Assembly (NCBI RefSeq): GCF_004803855.2
Contig: NZ_CP012552.1
Location: forward strand, 372,001 to 436,000
Length of the DNA: 64,000 nucleotides
Direction: 5' to 3'
From: Campylobacter sp. RM16192
Lineage (GTDB): Bacteria; Campylobacterota; Campylobacteria; Campylobacterales; Campylobacteraceae
Positions within the stretch are counted from its first letter, which is position 1; each line of letters starts with the position of its first letter. This document shows positions 52,556 to 63,436 of the stretch, piece after piece. A program made the position numbers and the translations under genes. The notes beneath the pieces were generated by a model that worked only from the letters and a program-made list of their open reading frames with translations, searched no databases and was not told the DNA's origin.

Positions 52556-54665
52556 ATTTTTAAAGAGTTTAAAGAGTATTCAGTTTTCAAAACAGACATT
52601 TTTATTAATCTCTTTGGCATTTATTTTTAGCGTTGCCTGTAGGTTTTACTGGGTCTATTGGGCAAGCGATTATGAGTCGTTTTTTTGGAATAATCAGCTT
52701 ATGATCGGCACAAATGATGGCTATGCTTTCGCCGAAGGTGCGCGCGATATGATAGCCGGCTTTCATCAGCCAAATGACCTTAGCTACTACGGAAGCTCAC
52801 TATCATCTCTTACTTATGCGATAGCTAAAATTTTGCCATTTTCATTTGAAACTATTATTTTGTATATGAGTGTATTTTTTAGCTCTTTGATAGTAGTTCC
52901 TATCATCTTGATAGCACGCGAATACGGCGTAACTAGAGCAGGCTTTATAGCTGCTCTTTTAGCTAGCGTTGCCAATAGTTACTATAACCGCACTATGGCA
53001 GGATATTACGATACGGATATGCTTACTATAGTCTTGCCTGTGTTTGTCATATGGTCTATGGTGCGTTTGGTAGAGCAAAAAAATCGAGTAAATTTGATAT
53101 TTGTGCCTATTTTTATGCTGATTTATAACTGGTGGTATCCTAGCTCATACTCGCTAAATTTCGCCACTATAGGAATGTTTTTACTCTATACATTGATCTA
53201 TGATCGTAAGAATAAGCTAAATTACGAAGCGCTTATTTTTATGATCATCGCTCTTACTTATATAAATTTTTATATTAAAATTTCACTTATTTTGGTTATC
53301 TATCTTCTAATATATTTTAGACCAAATTTATGGAAACAAAGAAGCATCGCCGCGCTTGGGCTATTTGCTGTTTTGCTTTTTGCTATCACTGGTGGTCTAA
53401 ATCCCATACTTTTTCAACTTAAATTTTACGTCTTTAGAAGCGTTCCCGAAAGCTCCGGACTAGCCTTTCACTACTTTAACGTAAATCAGACGATAAGGGA
53501 ATCAGGAATAGTCGAATTTGAAGTATTTGCACAGCGTATAAGCGGGCATGTGATCACTTTCACAGCCTCTTTAGTCGGAATAATTATATTGTGCTTTAAA
53601 AAAAGATCTTTTCTTCTCGCTCTTCCTATGCTATTTTTAGGATTTTTAGCTGTAAAAGGCGGGCTTAGATTTACTATATACTCAGTGCCTATTATGGCGA
53701 TTGGATTTGGATATTTTGTTGTTTGGGCTATAAATTTATTCAAACTAAATATATGGCTAAATAGAGGTATAATCTTAACTATATCCATTATTTCGCTTCT
53801 GCCTTGCCTGCTTCACATATATACATATAAAGTGCCTACGGTATTTTCCAGACAGGAGGTTGAGAGTCTGGACAGGCTAAAGCTTATAGCCGATAGAGAG
53901 GATTATACTCTGGCTTGGTGGGATTATGGCTATCCGATTCGCTACTATGCCGATGTTAAGAGTTTAATTGACGGCGGAAAGCACCTTGGTAGGGATAATT
54001 TCGCAGTTAGCTTCGCACTGGGAGAAAATCAAATCAGCTCAGCCAATATGGCTCGTCTTGAAGTGGAGTATACGGAGCGTAATTTTACCGAGAGATTTGG
54101 TTCAAATTTAGCAAAGATGATGCAAGATTATAATGCTACCAATGCAAATGCCTTTTTAAATTCGCTAAATAACAAGAGTTTTAATCTTCCTAAAAAGACA
54201 AGAGATATATATTTTTATCTTCCGGATTCTATGATACATATCTTTCCTGTCGTCTTGCAGTTTTCAAGGCTTGATTTAACTAGTGGGGCGGAGTATGATA
54301 ATGTGCTTTTTTATATAGGCGCTCCTTATGCTATAAAAAGCGAAGGTGTTGATATAGGCGGAGGTTTTATCATGTCAAATGACGCTTCTAAGCTAATTTA
54401 TAATGGCGAGATAGTGCCTATAAATACATATTTTGAGACAAGTTACGATGAAAAAGACAAGCTTGTAGTAAAGCCTTATAAGATAGATTCGAGTGCGAAA
54501 GTTTATGTTGTATATATGAAGGATTATAGGAGATTTTTGGTGATTGATGAAAATGCATTAAACTCGACTTATATCCAGCTTTTTGTATTTGAAAATTTTG
54601 ATAAAGAGCTCTTTGAGCCGGTTTTATTAAACGGTGTGGTTAAAATTTATAAATTGTTGAAATAA
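52545..54665 (+). CDS. pglB: Oligosaccharyltransferase PglB
   Basis: A 706-residue single-subunit STT3-type enzyme that moves the completed glycan from undecaprenyl diphosphate to Asn in (D/E)xNx(S/T) sequons in the periplasm. ATG 52545 lies within pglJ. There are about 13 transmembrane helices. Catalytic residues are visible: Asp 58 in GTNDGY, Asp 156/Asp 158 in YYDTDML, and Glu 319 in the TIRE motif. The sequon-binding WWDYG is at 458-462 in the periplasmic domain, and an MxxI motif appears in DSMIHIFPVV. These positions are almost the same as in C. jejuni PglB. Confidence 0.97.
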   Translation: MISEFLKSLKSIQFSKQTFLLISLAFIFSVACRFYWVYWASDYESFFWNNQLMIGTNDGYAFAEGARDMIAGFHQPNDLSYYGSSLSSLTYAIAKILPFSFETIILYMSVFFSSLIVVPIILIAREYGVTRAGFIAALLASVANSYYNRTMAGYYDTDMLTIVLPVFVIWSMVRLVEQKNRVNLIFVPIFMLIYNWWYPSSYSLNFATIGMFLLYTLIYDRKNKLNYEALIFMIIALTYINFYIKISLILVIYLLIYFRPNLWKQRSIAALGLFAVLLFAITGGLNPILFQLKFYVFRSVPESSGLAFHYFNVNQTIRESGIVEFEVFAQRISGHVITFTASLVGIIILCFKKRSFLLALPMLFLGFLAVKGGLRFTIYSVPIMAIGFGYFVVWAINLFKLNIWLNRGIILTISIISLLPCLLHIYTYKVPTVFSRQEVESLDRLKLIADREDYTLAWWDYGYPIRYYADVKSLIDGGKHLGRDNFAVSFALGENQISSANMARLEVEYTERNFTERFGSNLAKMMQDYNATNANAFLNSLNNKSFNLPKKTRDIYFYLPDSMIHIFPVVLQFSRLDLTSGAEYDNVLFYIGAPYAIKSEGVDIGGGFIMSNDASKLIYNGEIVPINTYFETSYDEKDKLVVKPYKIDSSAKVYVVYMKDYRRFLVIDENALNSTYIQLFVFENFDKELFEPVLLNGVVKIYKLLK

Positions 54666-54709
54666 TATTGTATGGAATCTAAATTTGATAAATAAAAAGG
54701 TTAATTTTA

Positions 54710-55825
54710 ATGGCTAGAATCGGTTTTTTATCTCACGCCGATATGAGCATCTATCATTTTAGAAGCCCTATAATGCGAGCTTTAAAAGAGCTTGGGTATG
54801 AAGTTTTTGCCATTTGTCCTAAAGGCGAATATGTAAAACGGCTTGAAAATGAATTTAATTGCGTTACATATGAGCTTGACCGCGCTAGCTTAAATCCGTT
54901 TGTGGTGATAGATAATTCAAATAAACTTAGCGAAATTTTACGCACTTTAAATTTGGATTTACTGCAAACTTCGGCACATAAATCAAATGTATTTGGAACC
55001 TTTGCCGCCAAAAAAGCCGGTATAAAACATATTATAAATTTAGTCGAAGGGCTTGGAAGCTTTTATGTAGATAGTGATTTAAAGACAAGGTTGATACGTC
55101 TAGCTATAGAGATGCTTTATAAAAGAGCTCTAAATTTAAGTGACGCTTGTATATTTGTAAATGAGGCTGATCCTAGATATTTTTTGGAAAGAAATTTGAT
55201 CAAATCGGAAAAGATTATAAAAATTAAAAGTGTCGGAGTGGATAGCAAAAAATTTGATCCAAATATCGTAAATGGCGTAAATTTAAGCGATAAAAAAGTC
55301 GTTTTGATGATAGGACGTGCTATGTGGCACAAGGGAGTTAAAGAGTTTTATGAAGCTGCAAAAATCCTAAAACACCGCAGCGATACTCAATTTGTCTATG
55401 TCGGCGAGGGATTTGATGGCAATAAAAGCACTGCCGATGAGAGCTTTTTAAGGAGCGGGGATGTCCTTTATCTAGGTGCAAGAGATGATATTGCAGAGCT
55501 TTTAAAATCTAGCTTTTTACTTGCTCTTCCAAGTTACCGCGAGGGCTTTCCTAGGACTGTTTTGGAAGCTATGAGTATGGGAGTGCCGGTAGTTGCAAGT
55601 AATGTCAGCGGATGCAATGAGGCTGTGATAGACGGAATAAACGGCTTGCTTTGCGAAGTAAAAAATTCTCTAGATTTAGCCAAAAAGATTGAAATTTTAT
55701 TGGATAACGAAAATTTGGCTAAGAAAATGGGTGCAAATGGCAGAGCAATAGTAGAAAAAGAGTTTGACGAAAGAGATATAGTCCAAAAATATATTGAGGC
55801 GTATAGGAAATTTATCGATGTATAA
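54710..55825 (+). CDS. pglA: GT4-family GalNAc transferase PglA
   Basis: A 371-residue GT-B enzyme. It starts [20 protein letters not shown] and has [30 protein letters not shown] and [13 protein letters not shown], all in PglA order. The donor site contains [20 protein letters not shown] and [19 protein letters not shown]. PglA adds the first GalNAc to undecaprenyl-diphospho-diNAcBac, so its presence argues for a normal diNAcBac-GalNAc core. AAGG precedes the ATG. It overlaps pglC by eight bases. Confidence 0.93.
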   Translation: MARIGFLSHADMSIYHFRSPIMRALKELGYEVFAICPKGEYVKRLENEFNCVTYELDRASLNPFVVIDNSNKLSEILRTLNLDLLQTSAHKSNVFGTFAAKKAGIKHIINLVEGLGSFYVDSDLKTRLIRLAIEMLYKRALNLSDACIFVNEADPRYFLERNLIKSEKIIKIKSVGVDSKKFDPNIVNGVNLSDKKVVLMIGRAMWHKGVKEFYEAAKILKHRSDTQFVYVGEGFDGNKSTADESFLRSGDVLYLGARDDIAELLKSSFLLALPSYREGFPRTVLEAMSMGVPVVASNVSGCNEAVIDGINGLLCEVKNSLDLAKKIEILLDNENLAKKMGANGRAIVEKEFDERDIVQKYIEAYRKFIDV

Positions 55826-56423
55826 AGCGTTTTTTAAAAGGTTTTTAGACATTTTAGGCTCCGTTGTTTTGATAATTATTGCTTTGCCTATTATGGTTGT
55901 GGTTGCGATTTTAATCTATTTTAAACTAAGTAAAAGCGTGATCTTTACTCAAGCTAGACCAGGACTAAATGCAAAGATATTTAAAATTTATAAATTTAAG
56001 ACAATGAGTGAGGAGAGAGACGAAAGTGGCGAGCTTTTGCCGGATGCGCAGAGGCTAACGAAATTTGGCAAAACAATTAGAGGCCTTAGCCTAGATGAGC
56101 TTCCTCAGCTTTTTAACGTGCTAAAAGGAGATATGAGCTTCATCGGACCTCGTCCGCTTCTTATAGAATATCTGCATCTTTACAATGCTAGACAGGCTAA
56201 AAGACATAATGTAAGGCCAGGTATCACGGGGCTTGCTCAGGTAAATGGCAGAAATGCGATAAGCTGGGAGCAGAAGTTTAAATTTGACGTTGAGTATGTA
56301 GAAAATTTAAGCTTTGCAATGGATGTTAAAATAGCTTTGATGACCGTTAAAAAGGTATTTAACAGAAGCGGGGTGAGTAAAGAGGGGCATGCAACAACGG
56401 AGAAATTTAATGGAACAAACTGA
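55818..56423 (+). CDS. pglC: Phosphoglycosyl transferase PglC
   Basis: A 201-residue monotopic enzyme of the small PGT family that transfers phospho-diNAcBac to undecaprenyl phosphate. ATG 55818 is chosen ([17 protein letters not shown]). The re-entrant membrane helix spans about residues 9-35, interrupted by a Ser/Pro pair. The catalytic Asp 93-Glu 94 dyad lies in LSLDELPQL, the same numbering as in the well-studied C. concisus Pgl[12 protein letters not shown] and [14 protein letters not shown] complete the family motifs. The start of pglD lies in its last codons. Confidence 0.95.
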   Translation: MYKAFFKRFLDILGSVVLIIIALPIMVVVAILIYFKLSKSVIFTQARPGLNAKIFKIYKFKTMSEERDESGELLPDAQRLTKFGKTIRGLSLDELPQLFNVLKGDMSFIGPRPLLIEYLHLYNARQAKRHNVRPGITGLAQVNGRNAISWEQKFKFDVEYVENLSFAMDVKIALMTVKKVFNRSGVSKEGHATTEKFNGTN

Positions 56424-57015
56424 AATTTATATTTACGGATGTAGCGGGAATGGCGCAGTTGTAGCCGATATTGCCGCAGAGTGCGGGTATGAGAAAATTT
56501 GGTTTTTGGATGACTTTAAATTTGACGGTAAAAATATCTTAAAATTTAGCCCAGAGCTTAAAAAGGCCGATATTATCATAGCTATAGGCGATAATAACAC
56601 TAGAAAGAAGCTTCAAGATGTCGTGCAGAAGGCGGGATTTAATGTCGTAAGCTTGATTCATCCAAGTGCGGTTATAAGTAGCAGTGCTAAAATTTGTTGT
56701 GGAGTCGTAATCATGCCAAGAGCCGTAGTAAACGCTCATGCCATCATAAAGCAGGGTGCTATCATAAATACGGCGGCTGTTATAGAGCATGACTGTGTTA
56801 TCGGAGAGTTTGCGCATATCAGTCCTAATGTGGCGCTGGCCGGTGGCGTTAAAGTAGGGGATTTAAGTCATGTTGGAATTGGATCAAGCGTCATACAAAA
56901 TATCAAAATCGGTGCAAATTCGGTAATCGGTGCGGGCAGTGTTGTAGTAAGAGATATAGAAGAAAATGTCGTAGCATACGGAATTCCTGCTAAAAAAATG
57001 AGAAATTTGGACTAA
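56410..57015 (+). CDS. pglD: UDP-4-amino-sugar acetyltransferase PglD
   Basis: A 201-residue enzyme starting at ATG 56410 behind GGAG; an in-frame ATG 21 bases upstream lacks a ribosome site. The N-terminal part is a small Rossmann-like domain ([19 protein letters not shown]) and the C-terminal part a left-handed beta-helix of hexapeptide repeats (for example [22 protein letters not shown] and [11 protein letters not shown]). The His in IEHDC is the expected catalytic base. It acetylates the C4 amine to give UDP-diNAcBac, using acetyl-CoA. Confidence 0.94.
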   Translation: MEQTEIYIYGCSGNGAVVADIAAECGYEKIWFLDDFKFDGKNILKFSPELKKADIIIAIGDNNTRKKLQDVVQKAGFNVVSLIHPSAVISSSAKICCGVVIMPRAVVNAHAIIKQGAIINTAAVIEHDCVIGEFAHISPNVALAGGVKVGDLSHVGIGSSVIQNIKIGANSVIGAGSVVVRDIEENVVAYGIPAKKMRNLD

Positions 57016-57042
57016 AATTTGATAAAAAATAATAGAATTTGA

Positions 57043-58149
<1,107 letters not shown>

Positions 58150-59925
58150 ATGTTTAAAGCTACCAAGCTAAAGAGGCTAATATTTTTTCTAAGCTTTGAT
58201 ATCTTTATATTTGTAGCCTCGTTTTATTGGGCATATTTGCTTAGATTTAGCGGCATAATACCTGAATATTTTAAGGATAGTTTATATATAAACGGCTCTC
58301 TTGTGCTCTTTTTAAAGCTATTTTTTATGTGGATTTTTAAAATTTATAAGGTGCCTTGGAGGTTTTTTGGATTAAACGAGGCTAGAAAAATTTTTCTAGT
58401 TCATATAGCTGCCGTTTTGTCGTTTTGGGTGATATTTTTTGCATTTTCAGATGTATTTAATCCGTTTCCAAGAAGCGTGATTTTAATAGATGCGGTTATC
58501 TCTTGTTTGATTGTAGGAAGTCTTAGAATTTCAAAAAGGATGTTTCTTGATTTTTCTAAAAAAGCCGATGCAGGCGAGCCTTGTATCGTGATAGGCGCTA
58601 CTTCAAAGGCCTTACATGTTTTAAAAGGTCTTAGACAAGGCTATATAGATTTTTATGCTGTAGGCGTAGTTGATGGAAGAAGCGACCTTGTGGGCACCTA
58701 TTGTGATGGATTTTTAGTTCAGGCTAAAAAAGAAATTTCAAATATCATCAAAGAGTACAATGTAAAAACTGCCATAATCGCTCTTGCACTATCTCAAGAC
58801 GAGCTTCAGGAGCTTTTTGATGAGCTAACTGGATACGGAATACGCGATATTAAAATTTTCTCTTTATTTGGTAAGCAAGAAATTAAGGATATATCTATTG
58901 AAGATCTTTTGGCCAGAAAGCCAAAGGACCTGAGTGATAGCGTGGCTAGAGGTTTTTTAGAGGATAAGGTTGTTTTGGTAACTGGTGCCGGAGGAAGCAT
59001 AGGAAGTGAAATTTGTAAGCAGTGTTTGAAATTTGGCGTCAAAAAGCTTATAATGCTAGATAATAGTGAGTTTAATCTATATATAGTCGGAGAGATAACA
59101 AGCTCTAATAAGACCGTTAGCAAGATGATAAATATCACTGATTTGCAGGATTTAAGAGCTGTTTTTGATGAGTTTAGACCTCAAATCGTAATTCACGCTG
59201 CGGCATATAAGCATGTGCCGCTTTGTGAAGCCAATCCTAAGGCGGCAGTTGTAAATAATATCTTAGGAACTAAATTTGTAGTTGATATGTCTATAGAATT
59301 TAGTGTAAAAAAAGTAGTCATCATCTCATCTGACAAAGCTGTGCGCCCTACAAATATTATGGGGGCTGCCAAGAGAGTTTGCGAACTATATGCGCTAAAT
59401 TCAAATATCAAAAATCATACCGAGATAGTTGCGGTCAGGTTTGGAAATGTGCTTGGAAGTAGCGGAAGTGTAATACCTAAATTTAAGGAGCAAATTTCTA
59501 AAAATTTGCCTCTAACGGTTACGCATCCTGATATTACTCGTTACTTTATGCTCACCTCAGAGGCCTGCCAGCTCGTGCTTCAGGCTGCTTCTATAGCAGA
59601 AGGAGGAGAGCTGTTCGTGCTTGATATGGGTGAGCCCGTAAAGATAGCCGATCTTGCTAAAAAGATGCTGATTTTATCGAATAAAGAGCATTTGGGTATA
59701 GAATTTGTAGGATTAAGACCGGGAGAGAAGCTATATGAGGAGCTTTTAATAAATAAAGATGATGCAAGGACTAAATTTGAATCTATTTTTGTTACGGATT
59801 CTCAAATTTATGATATAAATAGGCTAAATATCGAGATAGATGAGCTACTAAACAGCGAAGATATTGCTAAAAATTTAAAAGACATAGTGCCTGAGTTTAA
59901 TCATGCGCTAAATTTGAAAGGTTGA
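58150..59925 (+). CDS. pglF: UDP-GlcNAc 4,6-dehydratase PglF
   Basis: A 591-residue membrane enzyme of the WbpM/FlaA1-like group. The first ~120 residues contain four hydrophobic helices. A first nucleotide-binding-like domain holds CIVIGATSKALHVLKG, and the catalytic SDR domain begins at about 275 with VLVTGAGGSIGSEICKQ. The active-site region SSDKAVRPTNIMGAAKR shows the Met/Lys variation of this class instead of YxxxK. It makes UDP-4-keto-6-deoxy-GlcNAc, the first step toward diNAcBac. Ends three bases before the pglG start. Confidence 0.94.
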   Translation: MFKATKLKRLIFFLSFDIFIFVASFYWAYLLRFSGIIPEYFKDSLYINGSLVLFLKLFFMWIFKIYKVPWRFFGLNEARKIFLVHIAAVLSFWVIFFAFSDVFNPFPRSVILIDAVISCLIVGSLRISKRMFLDFSKKADAGEPCIVIGATSKALHVLKGLRQGYIDFYAVGVVDGRSDLVGTYCDGFLVQAKKEISNIIKEYNVKTAIIALALSQDELQELFDELTGYGIRDIKIFSLFGKQEIKDISIEDLLARKPKDLSDSVARGFLEDKVVLVTGAGGSIGSEICKQCLKFGVKKLIMLDNSEFNLYIVGEITSSNKTVSKMINITDLQDLRAVFDEFRPQIVIHAAAYKHVPLCEANPKAAVVNNILGTKFVVDMSIEFSVKKVVIISSDKAVRPTNIMGAAKRVCELYALNSNIKNHTEIVAVRFGNVLGSSGSVIPKFKEQISKNLPLTVTHPDITRYFMLTSEACQLVLQAASIAEGGELFVLDMGEPVKIADLAKKMLILSNKEHLGIEFVGLRPGEKLYEELLINKDDARTKFESIFVTDSQIYDINRLNIEIDELLNSEDIAKNLKDIVPEFNHALNLKG

Positions 59926-59928
59926 AAT

Positions 59929-60828
59929 TTGTTTATAAAGGATATCCAGAGATTTTCTGATGCTAGATATAAGGCAAGGGCCTATCTATGCTATCTTTTT
60001 AGTAGAAATTTGCCAAATAAGCTTCCGGGCGTTAGTTTGGATGGTATTAAAGCTGGGCTTGATAAGATAGCTCACGAGATAGAGAGCTTCGATGCTTTTT
60101 ATGTGCTTGATAGCAACGGAATACAGATTGAAGACTCTATGAGTCTAAACAAAGAATATTGCGCAGGCAAAGGTGAAAATAGAAGCAATAAGGCATATTA
60201 TTATAGAGCGGTTAGAGAGAAGCGATGTATATTGAGCGATCCATACCCTTCAACTCTGACAAACGAGCTTTGTGTCACGGCTTCCACGCCAATTTATGAT
60301 GAGAAAAATGAGCTTAAATTTGTAGTTTGCGTTGATATCTCTTTGGATAATGTTTTAGAGCTAATTGCCCCTGGAGTTGCGGAAGGGTATTTTGGTAAAT
60401 TTTTAAAATGTATATATTCTGCATTTGCAGTTGCTCTTTTTATGGTTTCTGCATTTTTGTTTATATATGGCGTGAGCAGATTTTTATCTAATAGCCTTAT
60501 GAATATCAATGTTGAAGAGATGTTTGAAACAACCATAGTCCTGACTCTTGCTTTAGCTATTTTTGACTTGGTTAAGGCGATTTTTGAAGAAGAGGTGCTT
60601 GGCAAAAGTAATCAAAATGATGATACCGATCATAACAAAACTATGGTTAGATTTATTGGATCTATTATTATTGCGCTTGCCATAGAGGCTCTTATGCTAG
60701 TATTTAAATTTGCAATAACGGCTCCTGATCACATAATAAACGCTATTTATCTGATAGCTGGAGTTGCTATGCTGATGGTTGCTCTTAGTATATACCTGAT
60801 ATCTGTAAAAAATAAGGCTAGTAAATGA
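59929..60828 (+). CDS. pglG: PglG, membrane protein with a PDC/Cache-like N-terminal domain
   Basis: A 299-residue protein starting with TTG after AAAGG. Position after pglF and size match C. jejuni PglG, which has no assigned function. Residues ~35-145 resemble a PDC/Cache sensor fold: FYVLDSNGIQIEDS, then NKAYYYRAVREKRCILSDPYPS and LCVTASTPIYDEKNELKFVV with the terminal VDIS. About four transmembrane helices follow (near 160-182, 203-222, 243-262, 270-292). No signal peptide or helix precedes the sensor-like part, so it may face the cytoplasm, unlike usual Cache domains. No output domain is visible. It overlaps hisH by four bases. Confidence 0.85.
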   Translation: MFIKDIQRFSDARYKARAYLCYLFSRNLPNKLPGVSLDGIKAGLDKIAHEIESFDAFYVLDSNGIQIEDSMSLNKEYCAGKGENRSNKAYYYRAVREKRCILSDPYPSTLTNELCVTASTPIYDEKNELKFVVCVDISLDNVLELIAPGVAEGYFGKFLKCIYSAFAVALFMVSAFLFIYGVSRFLSNSLMNINVEEMFETTIVLTLALAIFDLVKAIFEEEVLGKSNQNDDTDHNKTMVRFIGSIIIALAIEALMLVFKFAITAPDHIINAIYLIAGVAMLMVALSIYLISVKNKASK

Positions 60829-61445
60829 GTGCAAGCATAGGCATAATTGATTATGAGGCCGGAAATCTAAGAAGTGTTATTAATGCTTTTAAATTTTTAG
60901 GATTTTATGCAAAGTTAGTAAAAGATTGTGATGAGGTTTTAAAATTTGATAAGATTATTCTGCCTGGAGTTGGGGCTTTTGCACTGGCGATGGAGAAATT
61001 AAAGTCTAAGTCTTTAGATCAAGCCATAATAGAATTTGCAGCTAGTGGAAAGCCTTTTTTAGGTATTTGCCTTGGCATGCAACTACTTTTTGATGATAGC
61101 GAGGAATTTGGACTGTCTAAAGGACTTGGCATAATAGAAGGCAAAGTAAAGAAATTTGATCAAAATAAAATGAGAGATAGTTTAAAGATCCCCCATGTTG
61201 GCTGGAATACGATAAATTTTAGTAAAAATTCGGTAATAAACAGAAACTTAAAACGTAGTGAATATCTATACTTTGTACACTCGTATCACGTGGTTTGCGA
61301 TGATAAATTTGCTCTTGGATATAGCGAATATGGCCATAAATTCGTAAGTGCCGTTTGTAAAGATAATATTTACGGCTTTCAGCCTCATCCTGAAAAGAGT
61401 CAGGATGTCGGGCTTAAAATTTTAGAAAATTTCGGGAGGCTTTAA
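60825..61445 (+). CDS. hisH: Imidazole glycerol phosphate synthase, glutaminase subunit
   Basis: A 206-residue class I glutamine amidotransferase that feeds ammonia to HisF in histidine synthesis. The front is [18 protein letters not shown], the nucleophile is in [12 protein letters not shown] (Cys near 83) and the His-Glu pair is in [10 protein letters not shown]. Length is normal. It overlaps pglG by four bases and hisA by one base. hisF is not in the window. Read-through from the pgl operon would make its expression depend on glycan gene transcription. Confidence 0.93.
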   Translation: MSASIGIIDYEAGNLRSVINAFKFLGFYAKLVKDCDEVLKFDKIILPGVGAFALAMEKLKSKSLDQAIIEFAASGKPFLGICLGMQLLFDDSEEFGLSKGLGIIEGKVKKFDQNKMRDSLKIPHVGWNTINFSKNSVINRNLKRSEYLYFVHSYHVVCDDKFALGYSEYGHKFVSAVCKDNIYGFQPHPEKSQDVGLKILENFGRL

Positions 61446-62155
61446 TGGAAATTTTTCCTGCAATAGACTTAAAAGAGGGCAAGGCGGTAAGACTTAGTAA
61501 GGGTGTGATGAGTAGTGCTAAGATTTATTCAGATAGACCAGAAGAGCTTGCTAAGGAGTTTGAGGATTTAGGTGCTAAATGGCTTCATCTTGTTGATTTG
61601 GACGGCGCTTTTGCCGGAGAGGCTATAAATTTAAAAACAGTTGAAAAGATAGCAAAGGCTACAAATTTAAAGATCGAACTTGGCGGCGGAATAAGGAACG
61701 AAGATCGTATCAAAAGCTATATAAATAGCGGTATTACTAGAGTGATTCTTGGTTCAATAGCTTTAAAAGATCCTAATTTTGTCAAAGAAGTAGCTAAAAA
61801 ATATAGAGTAGCCGTTGGCATAGATGCGGTAGATGGATATGTAGCGACCGAAGGTTGGGCTGATGTATCAACTATGAGGGCTACTGATTTGGCGTGTAAA
61901 TTTGCAGGCGCTGGCGTAGAGGCGATAATTTGTACAGATATTAGTAAAGACGGGATGCTAAGCGGTGTTAATGTAGAATTTACAGTTGATATAGCAAAAT
62001 CCAGCGGCATAGACACTATAGCAAGCGGAGGAGTAAAAGATATCGGTGATATAATAGCTCTTCAAAAAACCGGTCAAGTATTTGGCGTCATAGTAGGCAA
62101 AGCTTATTATGAAGGCAGTATAGATCTCAAAGAGGCGCTTAAATTAACTATTTAA
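61445..62155 (+). CDS. hisA: Phosphoribosylformimino-5-aminoimidazole carboxamide ribotide isomerase
   Basis: A 236-residue TIM-barrel enzyme of histidine synthesis. The first catalytic Asp lies in [14 protein letters not shown] and the second in [12 protein letters not shown]; the two phosphate-binding loops are ELGGGIRN and [11 protein letters not shown]. It shares its first base with the last of the hisH stop codon. It ends the long plus-strand run; a promoter for cheY follows within 60 bases. It is assigned to HisA instead of HisF because of the [12 protein letters not shown] segment and the order hisH-hisA. Confidence 0.93.
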   Translation: MEIFPAIDLKEGKAVRLSKGVMSSAKIYSDRPEELAKEFEDLGAKWLHLVDLDGAFAGEAINLKTVEKIAKATNLKIELGGGIRNEDRIKSYINSGITRVILGSIALKDPNFVKEVAKKYRVAVGIDAVDGYVATEGWADVSTMRATDLACKFAGAGVEAIICTDISKDGMLSGVNVEFTVDIAKSSGIDTIASGGVKDIGDIIALQKTGQVFGVIVGKAYYEGSIDLKEALKLTI

Positions 62156-62185
62156 AATTAAAGTTAATTTGAATATAAAATTTGA

Positions 62186-62191
62186 TAGAAT
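62186..62191 (+). promoter_or_regulatory. Probable -10 box for cheY-prmA-ftsH
   Basis: TAGAAT in TTGATAGAATAGACC, 26 bases before the GTG start of cheY. Confidence 0.45.
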
Positions 62192-62217
62192 AGACCAAAA
62201 TTTTAAAAGGAATGATT

Positions 62218-62583
62218 GTGAAAATACTAGTAGTAGATGATAGTTCTACGATGAGAAGAATTATAAAAAACACTCTACAAAGGCTTGGACATCAAGATAT
62301 TTTAGAGGCTGAAAATGGTCTTGAAGCCTGGCAGATACTAACTCAAAACAGCGATATAGACATACTTGTAACCGACTGGAATATGCCTGAAATGAACGGG
62401 CTTGAGCTTGTAAAAAAAGTTCGTGCAGAAGAAAAATATGTCGATATGCCTATTATAATGGTTACTACAGAAGGCGGTAAAGCCGAAGTTATAACAGCTC
62501 TAAAAGCAGGCGTAAACAACTATATAGTTAAACCTTTTACACCTCAGGTTCTAAAAGAGAAGCTAGAAGACGTTATCGGTTAA
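62218..62583 (+). CDS. cheY: Chemotaxis response regulator CheY
   Basis: A 121-residue single-domain receiver. GTG 62218 is preferred, six bases behind AAAGGA; the ATG two codons earlier touches the ribosome site. The acidic pocket is in VVDDSSTMRR, the phosphorylated Asp in VTDWNMPEMNG (near residue 57), the Thr in MVTTEGG and the Lys in VKPFTPQ. Phospho-CheY binds the flagellar switch. The order pglG-(his genes)-cheY-prmA-ftsH matches C. jejuni apart from the hisHA insertion. Confidence 0.95.
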   Translation: MKILVVDDSSTMRRIIKNTLQRLGHQDILEAENGLEAWQILTQNSDIDILVTDWNMPEMNGLELVKKVRAEEKYVDMPIIMVTTEGGKAEVITALKAGVNNYIVKPFTPQVLKEKLEDVIG

Positions 62584-63422
62584 TGCAAAATTCTCATTTG
62601 AAAGAAAATTTTTATGAGCTAAGTGTTGTTTCTAACAATGCTCACGATTTATTACTAGATCTTGTTTTTGCCTTTGGAATAACCTGTATAGAAGAGATTG
62701 AAAATGGGTTTATAATTAGAGACGAAGATGATCTTAGTGAGATTCAATTTGGCTTAATTGAGTATGTAAAAGCTGCTGAGAAATCTCTTGGTAGGAAGAT
62801 AGATCTTAAGCTTGATTTGCAGGTTAAAGAAAATAAAGATTGGATTAATGAATATAAAAAAAATGTTAAGCCTATAGAGATTGGTAAATTTTACATACGT
62901 CCAAGCTGGGAAAATCCTAGAGAAGATCTTGTAAATATTATAATAGACCCTGCCTTGGCATTTGGCTCTGGACATCACGAGAGCACAAGCGCTTGTATAA
63001 GTTCTTTGCAAAAATATGCAAAAGATGGAATGAGTGCTATTGATGTGGGTTGCGGAAGTGGTATTTTAAGTATAGCATTGGCAAAACTGGGCTGCAGTGT
63101 GGATGGCTGTGATACAGATGAGCAAGCTACCTATAGTTCTAAGCAGAATGCAGAGTTAAACGGTGTTAAATTTAATAAAATTTGGACCGGTTCAATATCA
63201 AATTTAGACGCTAAATACGATATTGTTGTGGCAAATATCATAGCTGATGTTATATTAATATTAAAAAATGATTTGATAAAATTACTCAAAGATGGCTCGT
63301 ATCTAATTTTAGCAGGTGTGCTAGAAAAGTATAAAGAGCGTATCTTAGAGGCCTTTTCTTCACTTAAGCTTGTTGAATTAAACACGCAAAATGAGTGGAG
63401 TAGCTTCGTATTTCAAAAATAA
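62583..63422 (+). CDS. prmA: Ribosomal protein L11 methyltransferase
   Basis: A 279-residue SAM-dependent methyltransferase. A substrate-recognition N-terminal domain is followed by the PrmA motif IIDPALAFGSGHHESTSACI and SAM-binding motif I, AIDVGCGSGILSIALAKLG, then VVANIIADVILIL as the active-site NxxxP-like segment. The ATG overlaps the cheY stop (TAATG). It methylates L11 on the ribosome. The gap to ftsH is 14 bases, so the three genes are likely co-transcribed. Confidence 0.94.
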   Translation: MQNSHLKENFYELSVVSNNAHDLLLDLVFAFGITCIEEIENGFIIRDEDDLSEIQFGLIEYVKAAEKSLGRKIDLKLDLQVKENKDWINEYKKNVKPIEIGKFYIRPSWENPREDLVNIIIDPALAFGSGHHESTSACISSLQKYAKDGMSAIDVGCGSGILSIALAKLGCSVDGCDTDEQATYSSKQNAELNGVKFNKIWTGSISNLDAKYDIVVANIIADVILILKNDLIKLLKDGSYLILAGVLEKYKERILEAFSSLKLVELNTQNEWSSFVFQK

Positions 63423-63436
63423 TTTTAAGGGATATA

